A stretch of DNA of 49,925 nucleotides from Pseudomonadota bacterium (GTDB lineage: Bacteria > Pseudomonadota > Gammaproteobacteria > Burkholderiales > Burkholderiaceae). The number at the start of each line of letters is the position of its first letter. Positions within the stretch are counted from its first letter, which is position 1. The stretch lies in the NCBI GenBank assembly GCA_021783435.1, contig JAJXUC010000012.1, forward strand, positions 1 through 49,925, in the 5' to 3' direction. The notes below the pieces were generated by a model. It saw nothing but the letters and a program-made list of their open reading frames with translations, did not search any database and had not been told where the DNA came from. A program made the position numbers and the translations under genes. This document shows positions 1-9,556 of the stretch, one piece after another.

Positions 1-455
<455 letters not shown>

Positions 456-530
456 GGGGATGGATGGGGAAGCCATGGAGGCGAAGCCGCCATGTTAGAG
501 CCGGCCCCGGCGGCCCCGGCGCCCCCGGGC

Positions 531-878
531 TCAGACGCGGCGCTGCCAGTCGGCGGCGTCGAAGCCTGCAGTAAAGGCCCCGTCCTCCCATTGCACCACC
601 GGGCGCTTGATCAGGCTGGGCTGGGCCAGCAGCACAGGGCGGGCGCTGGCCGCATCCACCAGCGCAGCGCGCGTGGCGGCGTCGAGCCCGCGCCAGGTCG
701 TGCCCCTGCGGTTGACCAGCGCCTCCCAGCCCAGGCTCGCCAGCCAGGCATCCAGCGCAGCCTCGGGCAGGCCCTGTTTCTTGAAGTCGTGGAATGCGTG
801 CGCCACGCCCCGCTCACCGAGCCAGACGCGTGCTTGTCGGACGGTGTCGCAGTTGGGAATGCCGTAAAGGGTGATCAT
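531..878 (-). CDS. ArsC/Spx-family reductase (YffB-like)
   Basis: A 115-residue thioredoxin-fold protein of the ArsC family. It opens MITLYGIPNCDTVRQARVWL, with the single N-terminal cysteine (C10) typical of YffB/Spx-like members, and continues with HDFKKQGL, LVNRRGTTWRGL and IKRPVV, the usual late arginine/proline motif. The family resembles glutathione-dependent arsenate reductases, but the real substrate of the YffB branch is unsettled and no arsenic genes are nearby. It starts 23 bases after metK and is probably cotranscribed with it. Confidence 0.85.
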   Translation of the reverse strand: MITLYGIPNCDTVRQARVWLGERGVAHAFHDFKKQGLPEAALDAWLASLGWEALVNRRGTTWRGLDAATRAALVDAASARPVLLAQPSLIKRPVVQWEDGAFTAGFDAADWQRRV

Positions 879-901
879 GGACGCGTCCGCGCCGCACGCC
901 C

Positions 902-2095
902 TCAAACCGCCACGGTCGCGCGCAGTTCCCCCAACCCCGCCTCTGCCCGCAACTGTGTCGCCTTGTCGGTGGCTTCCCAACTGAACTCGGGCTCGTCGCG
1001 GCCGAAGTGGCCATAGGCGGCGGTCTTGGCGTAGATGGGGCGCAGCAGTTTGAGCATGTTGACGATGCCCTTGGGGCGCAGGTCGAAGTGGCGGCGCACC
1101 AGTTGTTCGAGCTTGGCGTCGTCGATCACGCCGGTGCCCTGCGTGGTGACCATGATGCTGGTGGGCTGGGCCACGCCGATGGCGTAGGAAATCTGCACCA
1201 GGCACTTGCTCGCCAGGCCGGCGGCGACGATGTTCTTCGCCACGTAGCGCGCGGCGTAGGCGGCGGAGCGGTCGACCTTGCTCGGGTCCTTGCCGGAGAA
1301 GGCGCCGCCGCCGTGCGGGGCTGCGCCACCGTAGGTGTCGACGATGATCTTGCGCCCGGTCAGGCCGCAATCACCCTGCGGGCCGCCGACGACGAAGCGG
1401 CCGGTGGGGTTGATCAGGTATTTGATCTCGCCCTTCACAAACTCCTTGGGCAGCACGGGCTTGATGATGTGTTCGATCACGGCTTCACGCAGATCGGCCA
1501 GCGCGATATCCGGCGCATGCTGGGTGGAGAGCACCACGGTGTCGATCGCGGCCGGGCGGCCGTTTTCATAGCGGAAGGTGATCTGGCTCTTGGCATCCGG
1601 ACGCAGCCAGGACAGACGGCCATCGCGGCGCAATTGGCTCTGGCGCTCCACCAGGCGGTGCGCGTAGTAAATCGGCGCGGGCATCAGCTCGGGGGTTTCG
1701 TCGCAGGCGTAGCCGAACATCAGGCCCTGGTCGCCGGCGCCCTGGTCGAGGTTGTTGTCGTGGGCCTTGTCCACGCCCTGGGCGATGTCGGGGCTCTGCT
1801 TGTCGTAGGCCACCAACACGGCGCAGCTCTTGTGGTCGATGCCGAAGTCGGCGTCGTCATAGCCGATGCGCTTGAGGGTGTTGCGCGCGACCTGGATGTA
1901 GTCGACCACCGCGGTGGTGGTGATCTCGCCGGCCAGCACGATCAGGCCGGTGTTGGCCAGAGTCTCGGCGGCGACGCGCGAGTTGGGATCCTGCGCCAGA
2001 ATGGCGTCGAGGATGGCGTCGGAGATCTGGTCGGCCACCTTGTCGGGATGGCCCTCAGACACGGACTCGGAGGTGAAAAGGAAGGAATCGGCCAT
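902..2095 (-). CDS. metK: S-adenosylmethionine synthetase
   Basis: MetK makes S-adenosylmethionine from methionine and ATP in the cytoplasm. The 397-residue product begins [20 protein letters not shown] and contains the signature [12 protein letters not shown] in the first third and [19 protein letters not shown] in the second half, both diagnostic. The length fits the family (about 385-400). Longer in-frame starts exist as far as 2311, but homology begins at the ATG at 2095-2093. It is followed by the ArsC-family gene, ppnP and argG on the same strand. Its leader has no riboswitch that I recognise. Confidence 0.97.
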   Translation of the reverse strand: MADSFLFTSESVSEGHPDKVADQISDAILDAILAQDPNSRVAAETLANTGLIVLAGEITTTAVVDYIQVARNTLKRIGYDDADFGIDHKSCAVLVAYDKQSPDIAQGVDKAHDNNLDQGAGDQGLMFGYACDETPELMPAPIYYAHRLVERQSQLRRDGRLSWLRPDAKSQITFRYENGRPAAIDTVVLSTQHAPDIALADLREAVIEHIIKPVLPKEFVKGEIKYLINPTGRFVVGGPQGDCGLTGRKIIVDTYGGAAPHGGGAFSGKDPSKVDRSAAYAARYVAKNIVAAGLASKCLVQISYAIGVAQPTSIMVTTQGTGVIDDAKLEQLVRRHFDLRPKGIVNMLKLLRPIYAKTAAYGHFGRDEPEFSWEATDKATQLRAEAGLGELRATVAV

Positions 2096-2464
2096 CGCGG
2101 TGCTCCAGTTGGGTTGCAGTTCCGTCACCGCTTGAGACCCCGCACGGCGACGCTTTAGCGGTTTGGGTTCGGCAGTTCCGGGTTGCCCCGTACGGCCAGT
2201 CGCCCCGCAAGTTGTCATTAACTCGGCGACCTTGGTCAATTCTAGCCCTCGAACTCGCAGCATGCCGATGCGTAACATTGGTGGTGCGGCGGAGTGTTCA
2301 TCACGGGCCATTCAACGCGACACTCGCAGGTTGCTCTGAAACAGCCGCACATCACGACGGGCCATGGCTGCATCATGCGTTCAGGGGTTCAGGGTGCTTG
2401 GCCGACACCGCTGGCTCATCGGCCTTGTTTCATCCCATTGACCCGAACCGCTCCTCGCTCATCC
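2096..2464. other. Divergent intergenic region between metK and the first acyltransferase gene
   Basis: These 369 bases separate metK (leftward) from the LpxL-like genes (rightward) and must carry both promoters. Read on the minus strand, the metK leader has several short GC-rich inverted repeats, for instance CGCTAAAGCG at 2151-2160. I could not match it to the SAM or SAH riboswitch consensus patterns that I know. No coding frame here looks protein-like. Confidence 0.5.
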
Positions 2465-3346
2465 ATGCTGCGCCTGTTCCGTGCGCTTTCCCATCTGCCC
2501 CTTGGCCTGCTCCAGGCTTGGGGTGCCCTGCTTGGGCTGGTGGTTTACGCCGCCTCGCCCACCTATCGCAAACGACTGCACGCCAATCTGGCGCAAGCCG
2601 GCTTCACGCCCGGTCGTTTGGCGCTGGACGTGGCGCGCGGCACCGGGCGCATGGTGGGTGAAATGCCTTATGTGTGGTTCCGCGCCGGCCCTAGCGCAGC
2701 CGTGCGCCGGGTGCGGTTGGTGGGCAGGGAGCATGTGGAGCAGGCTCGGCGTGAGGGCCGCGGCATCCTCTTCCTCACGCCGCATCTCGGTTGCTTCGAG
2801 GTGTCTGGCCAGACGGTGTCGGAATGGTTTCCCATCACGGTCCTGTACCGCCCGCCGCGCAAGCGTTGGCTGGACAGTCTGGTGCAGGCCAGGCCACGCG
2901 GGCAGTTACGCACCGCACCGGCCACGGTCGGCGGCATGCGTCCGCTGCTGCGCGCCCTGCGCCATGGCGAAGCCGTCGGCCTGCTTCCCGATCAGGCGCC
3001 AGGCGCCGGCGAGGGCGTGTGGGCGCCATTCTTCGGCCGCCCGGCCTACACCATGACGTTGCCGGCAAGGCTGGTGCAACTCACTGGCGCGCGCATCATC
3101 CTGGCGTTTGCCGAGCGCCTGCCGCGCGGCCAGGGCTATGTGCTGCATTTCCTGCCCTTCGACGGCGCCCTTCCGGACGACCCGGTGGAGGCGGCCACGC
3201 GCATCAATCTCGCGGTGGAGGGCCTGATTCGCATGCGCCCGGAGCAATACCTGTGGGGTTACAACCGCTACAAGGCGCCGCCCGGATCGCTGTCCTTGCG
3301 CGACGCGCAGCCAGGCCAGGCGGTGCAACCGGGCGCGGCATCATGA
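2465..3346 (+). CDS. LpxL/HtrB-family lysophospholipid/lipid A acyltransferase
   Basis: A 293-residue membrane-anchored acyltransferase of the LpxL/LpxM (HtrB/MsbB) family, which adds secondary acyl chains to lipid A on the inner face of the inner membrane. An N-terminal hydrophobic segment (about residues 5-28) precedes the catalytic HX4E motif in TPHLGCFE. Later conserved stretches are LLPDQAPGAGEGVWAPFFG and PEQYLWGYNRYK near the C-terminus. I chose the ATG at 2465 because homology starts there; upstream in-frame ATGs add unrelated residues. It overlaps the next gene by 4 bases (ATGA). Which acyl chain it adds cannot be read from sequence. Confidence 0.88.
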   Translation: MLRLFRALSHLPLGLLQAWGALLGLVVYAASPTYRKRLHANLAQAGFTPGRLALDVARGTGRMVGEMPYVWFRAGPSAAVRRVRLVGREHVEQARREGRGILFLTPHLGCFEVSGQTVSEWFPITVLYRPPRKRWLDSLVQARPRGQLRTAPATVGGMRPLLRALRHGEAVGLLPDQAPGAGEGVWAPFFGRPAYTMTLPARLVQLTGARIILAFAERLPRGQGYVLHFLPFDGALPDDPVEAATRINLAVEGLIRMRPEQYLWGYNRYKAPPGSLSLRDAQPGQAVQPGAAS

Positions 3347-4233
3347 GTCGCATCGGGCTTGGCCTGCTGTGGCTGCTGCACCTCTTGCCCTACGGCATGA
3401 TCGGCCGCATCGGCACTGCCATGGGGGTTGTGCTGTGGCCGCTGGCGCGCAAGCGCCGCGCCATCACCCTGCGCAATCTGGAGCTTTGCTTTCCCGACTG
3501 GACCCAGGCACGGCGTGAGGAGGTTGGACGGGCGCATTTCATTTGCGTCAGCCGCGCTTTTCTCGAACGCGTGGTGCTGTGGTGGGCCAGCCCCGCGCGC
3601 CTGGAGCGGGTGCTGCACCTGCGCGGCGCGGTGGACGACGCCCTGCATGGCAGCGGCGCCGTGCTGCTGTTGGGGATTCACTTCGAGGGCATGGATGCAG
3701 CCTGGACGGCGCTGACCCTTGCGGCGCAGCGGCCGCTGTCGGGCATGTACACGCCGCAGAAATCCAAGGTGCTGGACCGCTGGGTGCTCGATGGCCGCAG
3801 CCGTTTCCACACCGAACGCATCGTCTCGCGCCACGAGGGCGCCGGTGGCATGCTGCGTGCGTTGCGCCGCGGCACCCCGTTCTACACCTTGCCGGACATG
3901 GATTTCGGCGAGCGTCACTCGCGCTTCATCGCGTTTTTCGGCGTACCCGCAGCCACGCTCGACGCCGTGCCGCGCCTGGCTGCCTCCAGCAAGGCGCGGG
4001 TCTACCCGGTGGTGGCGCGGATGTTGCCCGGGTACGCCGGCTACGAGATCACCATCCACCCGGCCTGGGACCATTTTCCCGCCGTGCAGGCTGGCCGCCT
4101 GACCGACATCGATGCCGACCTGCTGCGCATGAACCGCTTCATCGAGCAGCGCGTCCTGGAGATGCCCGAGCAATATCATTGGGTGCATAAACGCTTCAAG
4201 ACCCGGCCGCCCGGCGAGCCTCCGTTGTACTGA
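3343..4233 (+). CDS. Second LpxL/HtrB-family acyltransferase
   Basis: A 296-residue paralogue of the preceding gene, translationally coupled to it through an ATGA overlap. It has an N-terminal membrane helix ([17 protein letters not shown]), the HX4D catalytic motif in GIHFEGMD, the [12 protein letters not shown] substrate segment and [17 protein letters not shown] at the C-terminus. The last is characteristic of true LpxL/LpxM lipid A acyltransferases. Two consecutive secondary acyltransferases would suit a hexa-acylated lipid A. This copy is closer to the classical enzymes than its neighbour. Confidence 0.9.
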   Translation: MSRIGLGLLWLLHLLPYGMIGRIGTAMGVVLWPLARKRRAITLRNLELCFPDWTQARREEVGRAHFICVSRAFLERVVLWWASPARLERVLHLRGAVDDALHGSGAVLLLGIHFEGMDAAWTALTLAAQRPLSGMYTPQKSKVLDRWVLDGRSRFHTERIVSRHEGAGGMLRALRRGTPFYTLPDMDFGERHSRFIAFFGVPAATLDAVPRLAASSKARVYPVVARMLPGYAGYEITIHPAWDHFPAVQAGRLTDIDADLLRMNRFIEQRVLEMPEQYHWVHKRFKTRPPGEPPLY

Positions 4234-4301
4234 GCGCCGCCGGGCACTTGGACCAGCATCCACCGCGTCCCCACCGATCCCGCCCCCTCAACCGCACGCG
4301 C

Positions 4302-5180
4302 ATGAAACTGCAGTTCACCAAGATGCACGGCGCCGGCAACGATTTCGTCATGCTCGACGCCACGCGCGAGGCGCTTGCCCTGTCTCCGGCGCAACTGCGC
4401 CTGCTGGCCGACCGGCATGTCGGTGTGGGCGCAGACCAGATTCTGGTGGTGGAGCCCGCGCCATCGGCCGACGTCGACTTCCGCTACCGCATCTTCAACG
4501 CCGACGGCGGCGAGGTGGAGCAATGCGGTAACGGCGCGCGCTGCTTCGTCGCCTTCGTGCGCCGCCGCGGCCTCACCGACAAGCGCAGCATCCGCGTGCT
4601 CACACGCTCCGGCATCATCCAGCCGCGCCTGGAAGACGACGGCCGCGTCACCGTGGACATGGGCCCGCCGCGCTTCGCGCCGGCCGCGATTCCCTTCGAC
4701 AACGCCGGCCTGGTTCCACGGCTCGAAGCCGGCTTCGAGCGCTGGCCGCTGGAACTCGGCGCAACAGATACCTCGGCCGCCACTCCGAGTTCCACCGCCT
4801 GGATCAGCGCCTTGTCGATGGGCAACCCGCACGCGGTGCAACGCGTCGACGACGTGGACACCGCGCCCGTCAGCACGCTCGGCCCGCGCATCGAGCAGCA
4901 CCGGCGCTTTCCCCAGCGCGTCAACGCCGGCTTCATGCAGGTGATGAACCCGCACCACATCCGCCTGCGGGTTTGGGAGCGCGGTGCCGGCGAAACCCTG
5001 GCTTGCGGCACTGGCGCTTGCGCCGCCGTGGTCGCCGGCATGCGTCACGGCTGGCTGCAATCCCCGGTGGAGGTGGATACCCGCGGTGGCCGGCTCAGCA
5101 TTGCCTGGGACGGCTCCGGCAGCCCGGTGTCCATGACCGGCCCGGCGGCCCATGTGTTCGATGGCAACATTGAACTGTGA
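4302..5180 (+). CDS. dapF: Diaminopimelate epimerase
   Basis: DapF interconverts LL- and meso-diaminopimelate for lysine and peptidoglycan synthesis without a cofactor. The 292-residue protein starts [20 protein letters not shown]. It has both catalytic cysteines: C75 in EQCGNGARC and C235 in [11 protein letters not shown]. Other family segments are [19 protein letters not shown] and the C-terminal [13 protein letters not shown]. The ATG at 4302 fits homology; a longer upstream start does not. It lies between the acyltransferases and a DUF484 gene, and dapF-DUF484-xerC is a common order in proteobacteria. Confidence 0.97.
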   Translation: MKLQFTKMHGAGNDFVMLDATREALALSPAQLRLLADRHVGVGADQILVVEPAPSADVDFRYRIFNADGGEVEQCGNGARCFVAFVRRRGLTDKRSIRVLTRSGIIQPRLEDDGRVTVDMGPPRFAPAAIPFDNAGLVPRLEAGFERWPLELGATDTSAATPSSTAWISALSMGNPHAVQRVDDVDTAPVSTLGPRIEQHRRFPQRVNAGFMQVMNPHHIRLRVWERGAGETLACGTGACAAVVAGMRHGWLQSPVEVDTRGGRLSIAWDGSGSPVSMTGPAAHVFDGNIEL

Positions 5181-5197
5181 ATGCGAAACGAACAACC

Positions 5198-5884
5198 ATG
5201 ACCGAGACACCGACCATGCAACTGACCGAACAGGACCTCGCCGCCTACCTGGCGGAACATCCCGATTTTTTCGAGCGCCACGCCGAGTTGCTGGCCGGGG
5301 TTCAATTGCAAAGCCCGCACGGCAACCGCGCCGTGTCGCTGCAAGAGCGGCAGATCGAGATGCTGCGCGACAAGATGCGCGTGCTCGAACACCGCCTGGC
5401 CGACATGATGCGCAACGCCGCCGAGAACGAAGCCATCTCCGGCCGCCTGCTCAACTGGGTTCGCGCCATGCTGCGCGAGGCCGACCCCGCTGCCCTGCCC
5501 CACACCCTGGTGCGCGACATGCAGCAGCAGTTTCAATTGCCGCAGGCCGCCTTGCGGCTGTGGAACCTGCTGCCGGCCTACACCACGCAGGACTACGCCG
5601 CCGACGTGGGCCCCGACATCCCGGTGCTGGCCAACAGCCTGAGTCAACCCTATTGCGGCACCAATGCCGGATTTGAAGCGGCACGCTGGCTGGGTACGGG
5701 GGCGCCGCCGCAGTCGATGGCGATGATTGCGCTGCGCGAGTCCGACGAGATGCCCGCCTTTGGCCTGCTGGTCCTGGGTTCGCCGCATGCCGACCGCTTC
5801 ACCGCCGACATGGGCACGGAGTTCCTCACCCGCATCGGCCACCTCGCCTCGGCTGGCTTGCAGCGCCTGGTGCGCGGCGGCTGA
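5198..5884 (+). CDS. DUF484 family protein
   Basis: A 228-residue cytoplasmic protein of the DUF484 family, which is normally encoded between dapF and xerC, as here. The N-terminal part has LAAYLAEHPDFFERHAELL and a helix likely to form a coiled coil (ERQIEMLRDKMRVLEHRLAD). The C-terminal half looks GAF-like, ending PAFGLLVLGSPHADRFTADM. The function is not established. A GTG at 5177, overlapping dapF by 4 bases, is an alternative start; I prefer the ATG at 5198 (MTETPTMQL). Confidence 0.87.
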   Translation: MTETPTMQLTEQDLAAYLAEHPDFFERHAELLAGVQLQSPHGNRAVSLQERQIEMLRDKMRVLEHRLADMMRNAAENEAISGRLLNWVRAMLREADPAALPHTLVRDMQQQFQLPQAALRLWNLLPAYTTQDYAADVGPDIPVLANSLSQPYCGTNAGFEAARWLGTGAPPQSMAMIALRESDEMPAFGLLVLGSPHADRFTADMGTEFLTRIGHLASAGLQRLVRGG

Positions 5885-5921
5885 AGCCGAGCGCCGGGCC
5901 ATTTTTGCCGCGACCACCCCC

Positions 5922-6944
5922 ATGCCGGACGTTCCCGCCGAAGTTTCAGCACCTGTCGGGACCGCCGATCTCGCCGACGCCTGCGTTCGTTATCTCGACA
6001 TGCTGCGGCATGTGCGCCGGCTCTCGCCACGCACCTTGGTGAACTACGAGCGCGACCTGGGCGATCTGCGTCAGCGCGCCGCAGTGGCGAACGTCAAGCT
6101 TGGTGGCATCGGCCCGCGGCACATCCGCACCTGGGTTGCGGCGCTGCATGGGGGCGGCATGACGCCGCGCGCCATCGCCGCCCGCCTGTCGGCCTGGCGC
6201 GGACTGTTCGCCTGGCTGGGGATGCAAGGCCAGGTGGCCAGCAATCCGCTGCAAGACGTGCGCGCCCCGCGCGCCGCAAGGCCCTTGCCCAAGGCCATCA
6301 GCGTGGATCAGGCCGTGGCCCTGGCCGCGTACGCACCACAAGGCCAAGCGCCGGCGACCGCTGATCGCCGCAGCGAACAGGCCTGGGCCCTGAGCCTCGC
6401 ACGCGGCCGTGCGATTGCCGAGTTGCTCTATTCCAGCGGCTTGCGTGTCTCCGAACTCACCAGCCTGGACATTCGCTACTCCCGCGGCCCCGGCTACGAA
6501 TCGGCCGGCTGGGTGGACTGGGACGCCGCCGAAGTGACCGTGCTCGGCAAAGGCGGCAAACGCCGCAGCGTGCCGGTGGGCGCCCCCGCCCTGCAAGCCC
6601 TGCGCGACTGGCTGGCGCTGCGTCCGGCGCCTGCCCTGCAGGGCGACGCTGGCGACCACGCGGCCTTGTTCCTCGGTCCGCGCGGCCGACGCATCACCAC
6701 GCAGCGCGTCTGGGTGGAATTGCGCGATCGCGCCCGCGCCGCGGGCCTGCCCACGGCCGTGCACCCGCACATGCTGAGGCATTCCTTCGCCTCGCATTTG
6801 CTACAGTCCAGCGGCGATTTGCGCGGGGTGCAGGAGTTGCTGGGCCATGCGAGCATCGCCAGCACCCAGATCTACACCCGGCTCGACTTCCAGCATCTGG
6901 CCAAGGTCTACGACGCCGCCCATCCCCGCGCGAAAAAACGCTGA
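5922..6944 (+). CDS. xerC: Site-specific tyrosine recombinase XerC
   Basis: XerC with XerD resolves chromosome dimers at dif. The 340-residue protein has a SAM-like N-terminal core-binding domain (about 15-115) and a catalytic domain with the full set of residues: R175 (SSGLRVSELT), K210 (LGKGGKRR), H283 and R286 (HPHMLRHSFA), H309 (LLGHAS) and the nucleophile Y318 (TQIYTRLDF). It is about 40 residues longer than E. coli XerC, partly through extra residues around 137-163. Its place after dapF and DUF484 supports XerC over XerD or a phage integrase. Confidence 0.93.
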   Translation: MPDVPAEVSAPVGTADLADACVRYLDMLRHVRRLSPRTLVNYERDLGDLRQRAAVANVKLGGIGPRHIRTWVAALHGGGMTPRAIAARLSAWRGLFAWLGMQGQVASNPLQDVRAPRAARPLPKAISVDQAVALAAYAPQGQAPATADRRSEQAWALSLARGRAIAELLYSSGLRVSELTSLDIRYSRGPGYESAGWVDWDAAEVTVLGKGGKRRSVPVGAPALQALRDWLALRPAPALQGDAGDHAALFLGPRGRRITTQRVWVELRDRARAAGLPTAVHPHMLRHSFASHLLQSSGDLRGVQELLGHASIASTQIYTRLDFQHLAKVYDAAHPRAKKR

Positions 6945-6997
6945 TTCCCAAGCCATCACCCCGGGCTGGCACAACCTGGCTCGTCACGGAACCCGTC

Positions 6998-8179
6998 ATG
7001 AAAGTCATCCGCTTGCACGAAGGCAAGGAACGCGCCCTGCTGCGCCGCCATCCCTGGGTGTTCGCCGGCGCCATCGCGCGCGGCGGCGGCGACCGTGGCG
7101 AGACGGTGCGGGTGGACGCGTCCGACGGCCGGGTGCTGGGCTGGGCGGCGTTCAGCCCAAACTCGCAGATTCGCCTGCGCATGTGGAGCTTCGACGCTGA
7201 GCAGCGCATCGACCGCGACTTCTTCCGCGGGCGGCTGCAGGCCGCCATCGCCCGCCGCACCCGCCTGGGCCTGGACATGCAGGCGGTGCGCCTAGTGCAT
7301 GGCGAGTCCGACGGCCTGCCCGGCTGCATCGTCGACCGCTATGGCGACATCGTCGTGATGCAGGCGCTGGCTGCCGGGATCGAGCGCATCAAACCCATGC
7401 TGGCGGAGTTACTGCACGAACTGCTGCCTCGGGTGCGCATTTACGAACGCTCGGACGCTGGCGTGCGTGGGCTGGAAGGATTGCAACCGGTCAGCGGCTG
7501 GCTCCAGGGCGAGGGCCAAACCCGCGTCGACATCACCGAAGGCGGCCTGCGCTACAGCGTGGACGTGGCCACCGGGCACAAGACCGGCTTCTACCTCGAC
7601 CAGCGCGACAACCGCGCGCGTTTCGCCGCGCTGGTGCGCGAGCAGCGACTGCGCAAGGTGCTGAACTGCTACGGCTATACGGGCGGTTTCACCCTGGCGG
7701 CGCTGGCGGGTGGCGCCAAGGAGGTGACGACGGTGGACTCCTCGGCGCCGGCGCTGGCCCAGGCCGAGGCCCATGTCCGGCTCAACGGCTTCGACACGGC
7801 ACATGCGCCCATGCTCGACGCCGACGTCAATGCGACGCTGCGCAGCCTGCGTGAAGCCGGTCGGCGCTTCGACGCCATCGTGCTCGACCCGCCCAAGCTC
7901 GCCCCCACCGCGGCCGCAGCCGCGCGGGCGGCACGCGCCTACAAAGACATCAACCGCCTCGCGCTCACGCTGTTGGAGCCGGGGGGCTGGCTGTTCACGT
8001 TTTCGTGCTCGGGTGGAATCGACGCCGCACTGTTCCAGAGTATCGTCGCCGGTGCCGCGCTCGACGCCGGGGTGCAAGCCGATATCGTTGCGCGAGCCGC
8101 CGCTGGCGCCGACCATCCGCTGCTGCTGTCGTTCCCCGAAGGCGAATACCTCAAGGGCCTGCTCTTGCAAACCCGCTGA
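6998..8179 (+). CDS. rlmI: Class I SAM-dependent rRNA methyltransferase (RlmI-like)
   Basis: A 393-residue 23S rRNA cytosine-5 methyltransferase of the RlmI/YccW family. An N-terminal PUA RNA-binding domain (about 1-75, starting MKVIRLHEGKERALLRRHPW) is followed by an RNA-fold linker and a Rossmann methyltransferase domain. That domain has TGHKTGFYLDQRDNR, the SAM loop LNCYGYTGGFTLAAL, VTTVDSSAPAL, the catalytic DPPKLAP and FTFSCSGG. E. coli RlmI modifies C1962 of 23S rRNA; the same target is likely here but not proven. It stands alone on this strand, 53 bases after xerC. Confidence 0.88.
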   Translation: MKVIRLHEGKERALLRRHPWVFAGAIARGGGDRGETVRVDASDGRVLGWAAFSPNSQIRLRMWSFDAEQRIDRDFFRGRLQAAIARRTRLGLDMQAVRLVHGESDGLPGCIVDRYGDIVVMQALAAGIERIKPMLAELLHELLPRVRIYERSDAGVRGLEGLQPVSGWLQGEGQTRVDITEGGLRYSVDVATGHKTGFYLDQRDNRARFAALVREQRLRKVLNCYGYTGGFTLAALAGGAKEVTTVDSSAPALAQAEAHVRLNGFDTAHAPMLDADVNATLRSLREAGRRFDAIVLDPPKLAPTAAAAARAARAYKDINRLALTLLEPGGWLFTFSCSGGIDAALFQSIVAGAALDAGVQADIVARAAAGADHPLLLSFPEGEYLKGLLLQTR

Positions 8180-8273
8180 ACGGCATCATCTCCAGGGCAG
8201 TCCTAAACTGCCTTGTGGGTTGCCGTGCGTTCACTCCCGGCAGCCGCCTCCTGTACTGCCAACCACGCGCACC

Positions 8274-9332
8274 ATGTCCACACCCCTGATTCCTGCCACC
8301 ATCCTCACCGGCTTTCTCGGCAGCGGCAAAACCACCTTGCTCAAGCGTGTGCTGAGCGAAGCGCATGGTTCGCGCATCGCCGTGATCGAGAACGAGTTTG
8401 GCGAGGAGAACATCGACAACGACATCCTGGTGCAGGACAGCAAGGAGCAGATCGTGCAGATGTCCAACGGCTGCATCTGCTGCACCATCCGCGACGATCT
8501 GCGCGTCACCCTGGCCGACCTTGCCACGCGCCGCCGTAAGGGCGAGCTGGTGTTCGACCGCATCATCATCGAAACCACCGGCGTTGCCGATCCCGGCCCC
8601 GTGGCGCAGACTTTTTTCATGGACGACGAAATCGCCAGCCAGTATCTGCTCGATTCGGTGTTGACCCTGGTGGACGCCAAGCATGCCGGCCAGCAACTCG
8701 ATTCCCGGCTGGAAGCGCAACGCCAGGTGGGTTTCGCCGACCAGATTTTCATTTCCAAGGCCGATCTGGTCAGCGCCGACGAACTCGCCGCGCTGCAGCA
8801 CCGCCTGGCCCACATGAATCCGCGGGCAAAACAAAGCGTGGTGCATTTCGGCGATGTGCCGCTCAAGGACGTGCTCGACCTGCGCGGCTTCAACCTCAAC
8901 GCCAAGCTTGACATCGACCCCGATTTCCTCAAGGCCGACGAGGCCGAGCACGACCACCACGATCACGACCATGATCACCACGACCATGCACCCGGCGAAG
9001 CCTGCAATCACCCGCATCACCACCAACACGACGATGATGTGAAGTCGTTCGTCTTTCGCTCCGACAAGGCATTCGACCCCGCCAAGCTGGAAGACTTTCT
9101 CGGCGCCATCGTGCAGATCTATGGCCCGCGCATGCTGCGCTACAAGGGCGTGCTCTACATGAAAGGCATCGACCGCAAGGTGGTGTTCCAAGGCGTGCAC
9201 CAGCTCATGGGCAGCGATCTGGCCTCGGCCTGGGGGGCGCAGGAACAGCGCCAGAGCAAGCTGGTGTTCATCGGTATCGACCTGCCGCGCGACATCATCC
9301 TGCAGGGCCTGGAGCAATCACTGGTGAGTTGA
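8274..9332 (+). CDS. CobW/COG0523-family metal-chaperone GTPase
   Basis: A 352-residue GTPase of the COG0523 (CobW/YjiA/ZNG1) family, used to load metals, mostly zinc or cobalt, into target proteins. It has the P-loop GFLGSGKTT (13-21), the metal-binding CXCC motif NGCICC (C67, C69, C70), ETTGVADP and the guanine-specificity SKAD. A histidine- and aspartate-rich loop, alternating HDHH, lies near residues 224-254. The CobW C-terminal domain follows (SFVFRSDKAFDP to the end). The His-rich loop and the absence of cobalamin-synthesis neighbours argue for a zinc-type member rather than true CobW. No Zur box was recognised upstream. Confidence 0.9.
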   Translation: MSTPLIPATILTGFLGSGKTTLLKRVLSEAHGSRIAVIENEFGEENIDNDILVQDSKEQIVQMSNGCICCTIRDDLRVTLADLATRRRKGELVFDRIIIETTGVADPGPVAQTFFMDDEIASQYLLDSVLTLVDAKHAGQQLDSRLEAQRQVGFADQIFISKADLVSADELAALQHRLAHMNPRAKQSVVHFGDVPLKDVLDLRGFNLNAKLDIDPDFLKADEAEHDHHDHDHDHHDHAPGEACNHPHHHQHDDDVKSFVFRSDKAFDPAKLEDFLGAIVQIYGPRMLRYKGVLYMKGIDRKVVFQGVHQLMGSDLASAWGAQEQRQSKLVFIGIDLPRDIILQGLEQSLVS

Positions 9333-9481
9333 TCCGTCAAGGACTGCTTTCCTGGAGGATCCCCGATTGTCCCTGCGCGTTGCGCTGAGGCGACATCGCG
9401 ACTGCGCGGTTCAAAACCCCCGGAGCCTGCTCCATGCATCTGACTACAATCGGCCGGCTTCAGTGGTGCCCTGTCCGTGTT

Positions 9482-9513
9482 GTTGGACGGTTGCAATGTT
9501 GGACGGTTGCAAT
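9482..9513. repeat. Perfect tandem 16-bp repeat in the dksA leader
   Basis: The unit TGTTGGACGGTTGCAA occurs twice back to back (9482-9497 and 9498-9513) with no mismatch, 44 bases before the dksA start. The 10-mer CAATCGGCCG, which overlaps the end of the second copy (9511-9520), also appears at 9447-9456. This looks like a short slippage or duplication product in the leader; a binding site for a regulator is possible but not shown. Confidence 0.8.
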
Positions 9514-9546
9514 CGGCCGTGGACATCGCGAGCATCATCAGATTCC

Positions 9547-9552
9547 AGGAGG
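9547..9552 (+). promoter_or_regulatory. Shine-Dalgarno sequence that sets a GTG start for dksA
   Basis: AGGAGG lies 4 bases before a GTG at 9557. It is a perfect anti-16S match and supports the long form of DksA. The first in-frame ATG with a normal-length product is at 9994 and has no purine-rich site before it. Confidence 0.75.
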
Positions 9553-9556
9553 AACT

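Noticed and set aside
531..878. Arsenate reductase as part of an arsenic-resistance operon
   Set aside because: No arsR, arsB or acr3 genes are nearby, and the sequence fits the YffB/Spx branch of the family.
2096..2300. SAM or SAH riboswitch in the metK leader
   Set aside because: The leader is long and has inverted repeats, but I could not fit it to the SAM-I, SAM-II or SAH core patterns. An Infernal search against Rfam would settle this.
902..2311. Longer N-terminus for metK starting at 2311
   Set aside because: The 72 extra residues are not found in MetK proteins; homology begins at [10 protein letters not shown] (2095).
5922..6944. Phage or integron integrase instead of XerC
   Set aside because: Context after dapF and DUF484, and the lack of any phage gene or attC-like repeats, favour chromosomal XerC.
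8941..9040. His/Asp-rich stretch in the CobW-type gene as a repeat artefact
   Set aside because: Histidine-rich metal-binding loops are normal in COG0523 proteins, and the frame is intact through it.
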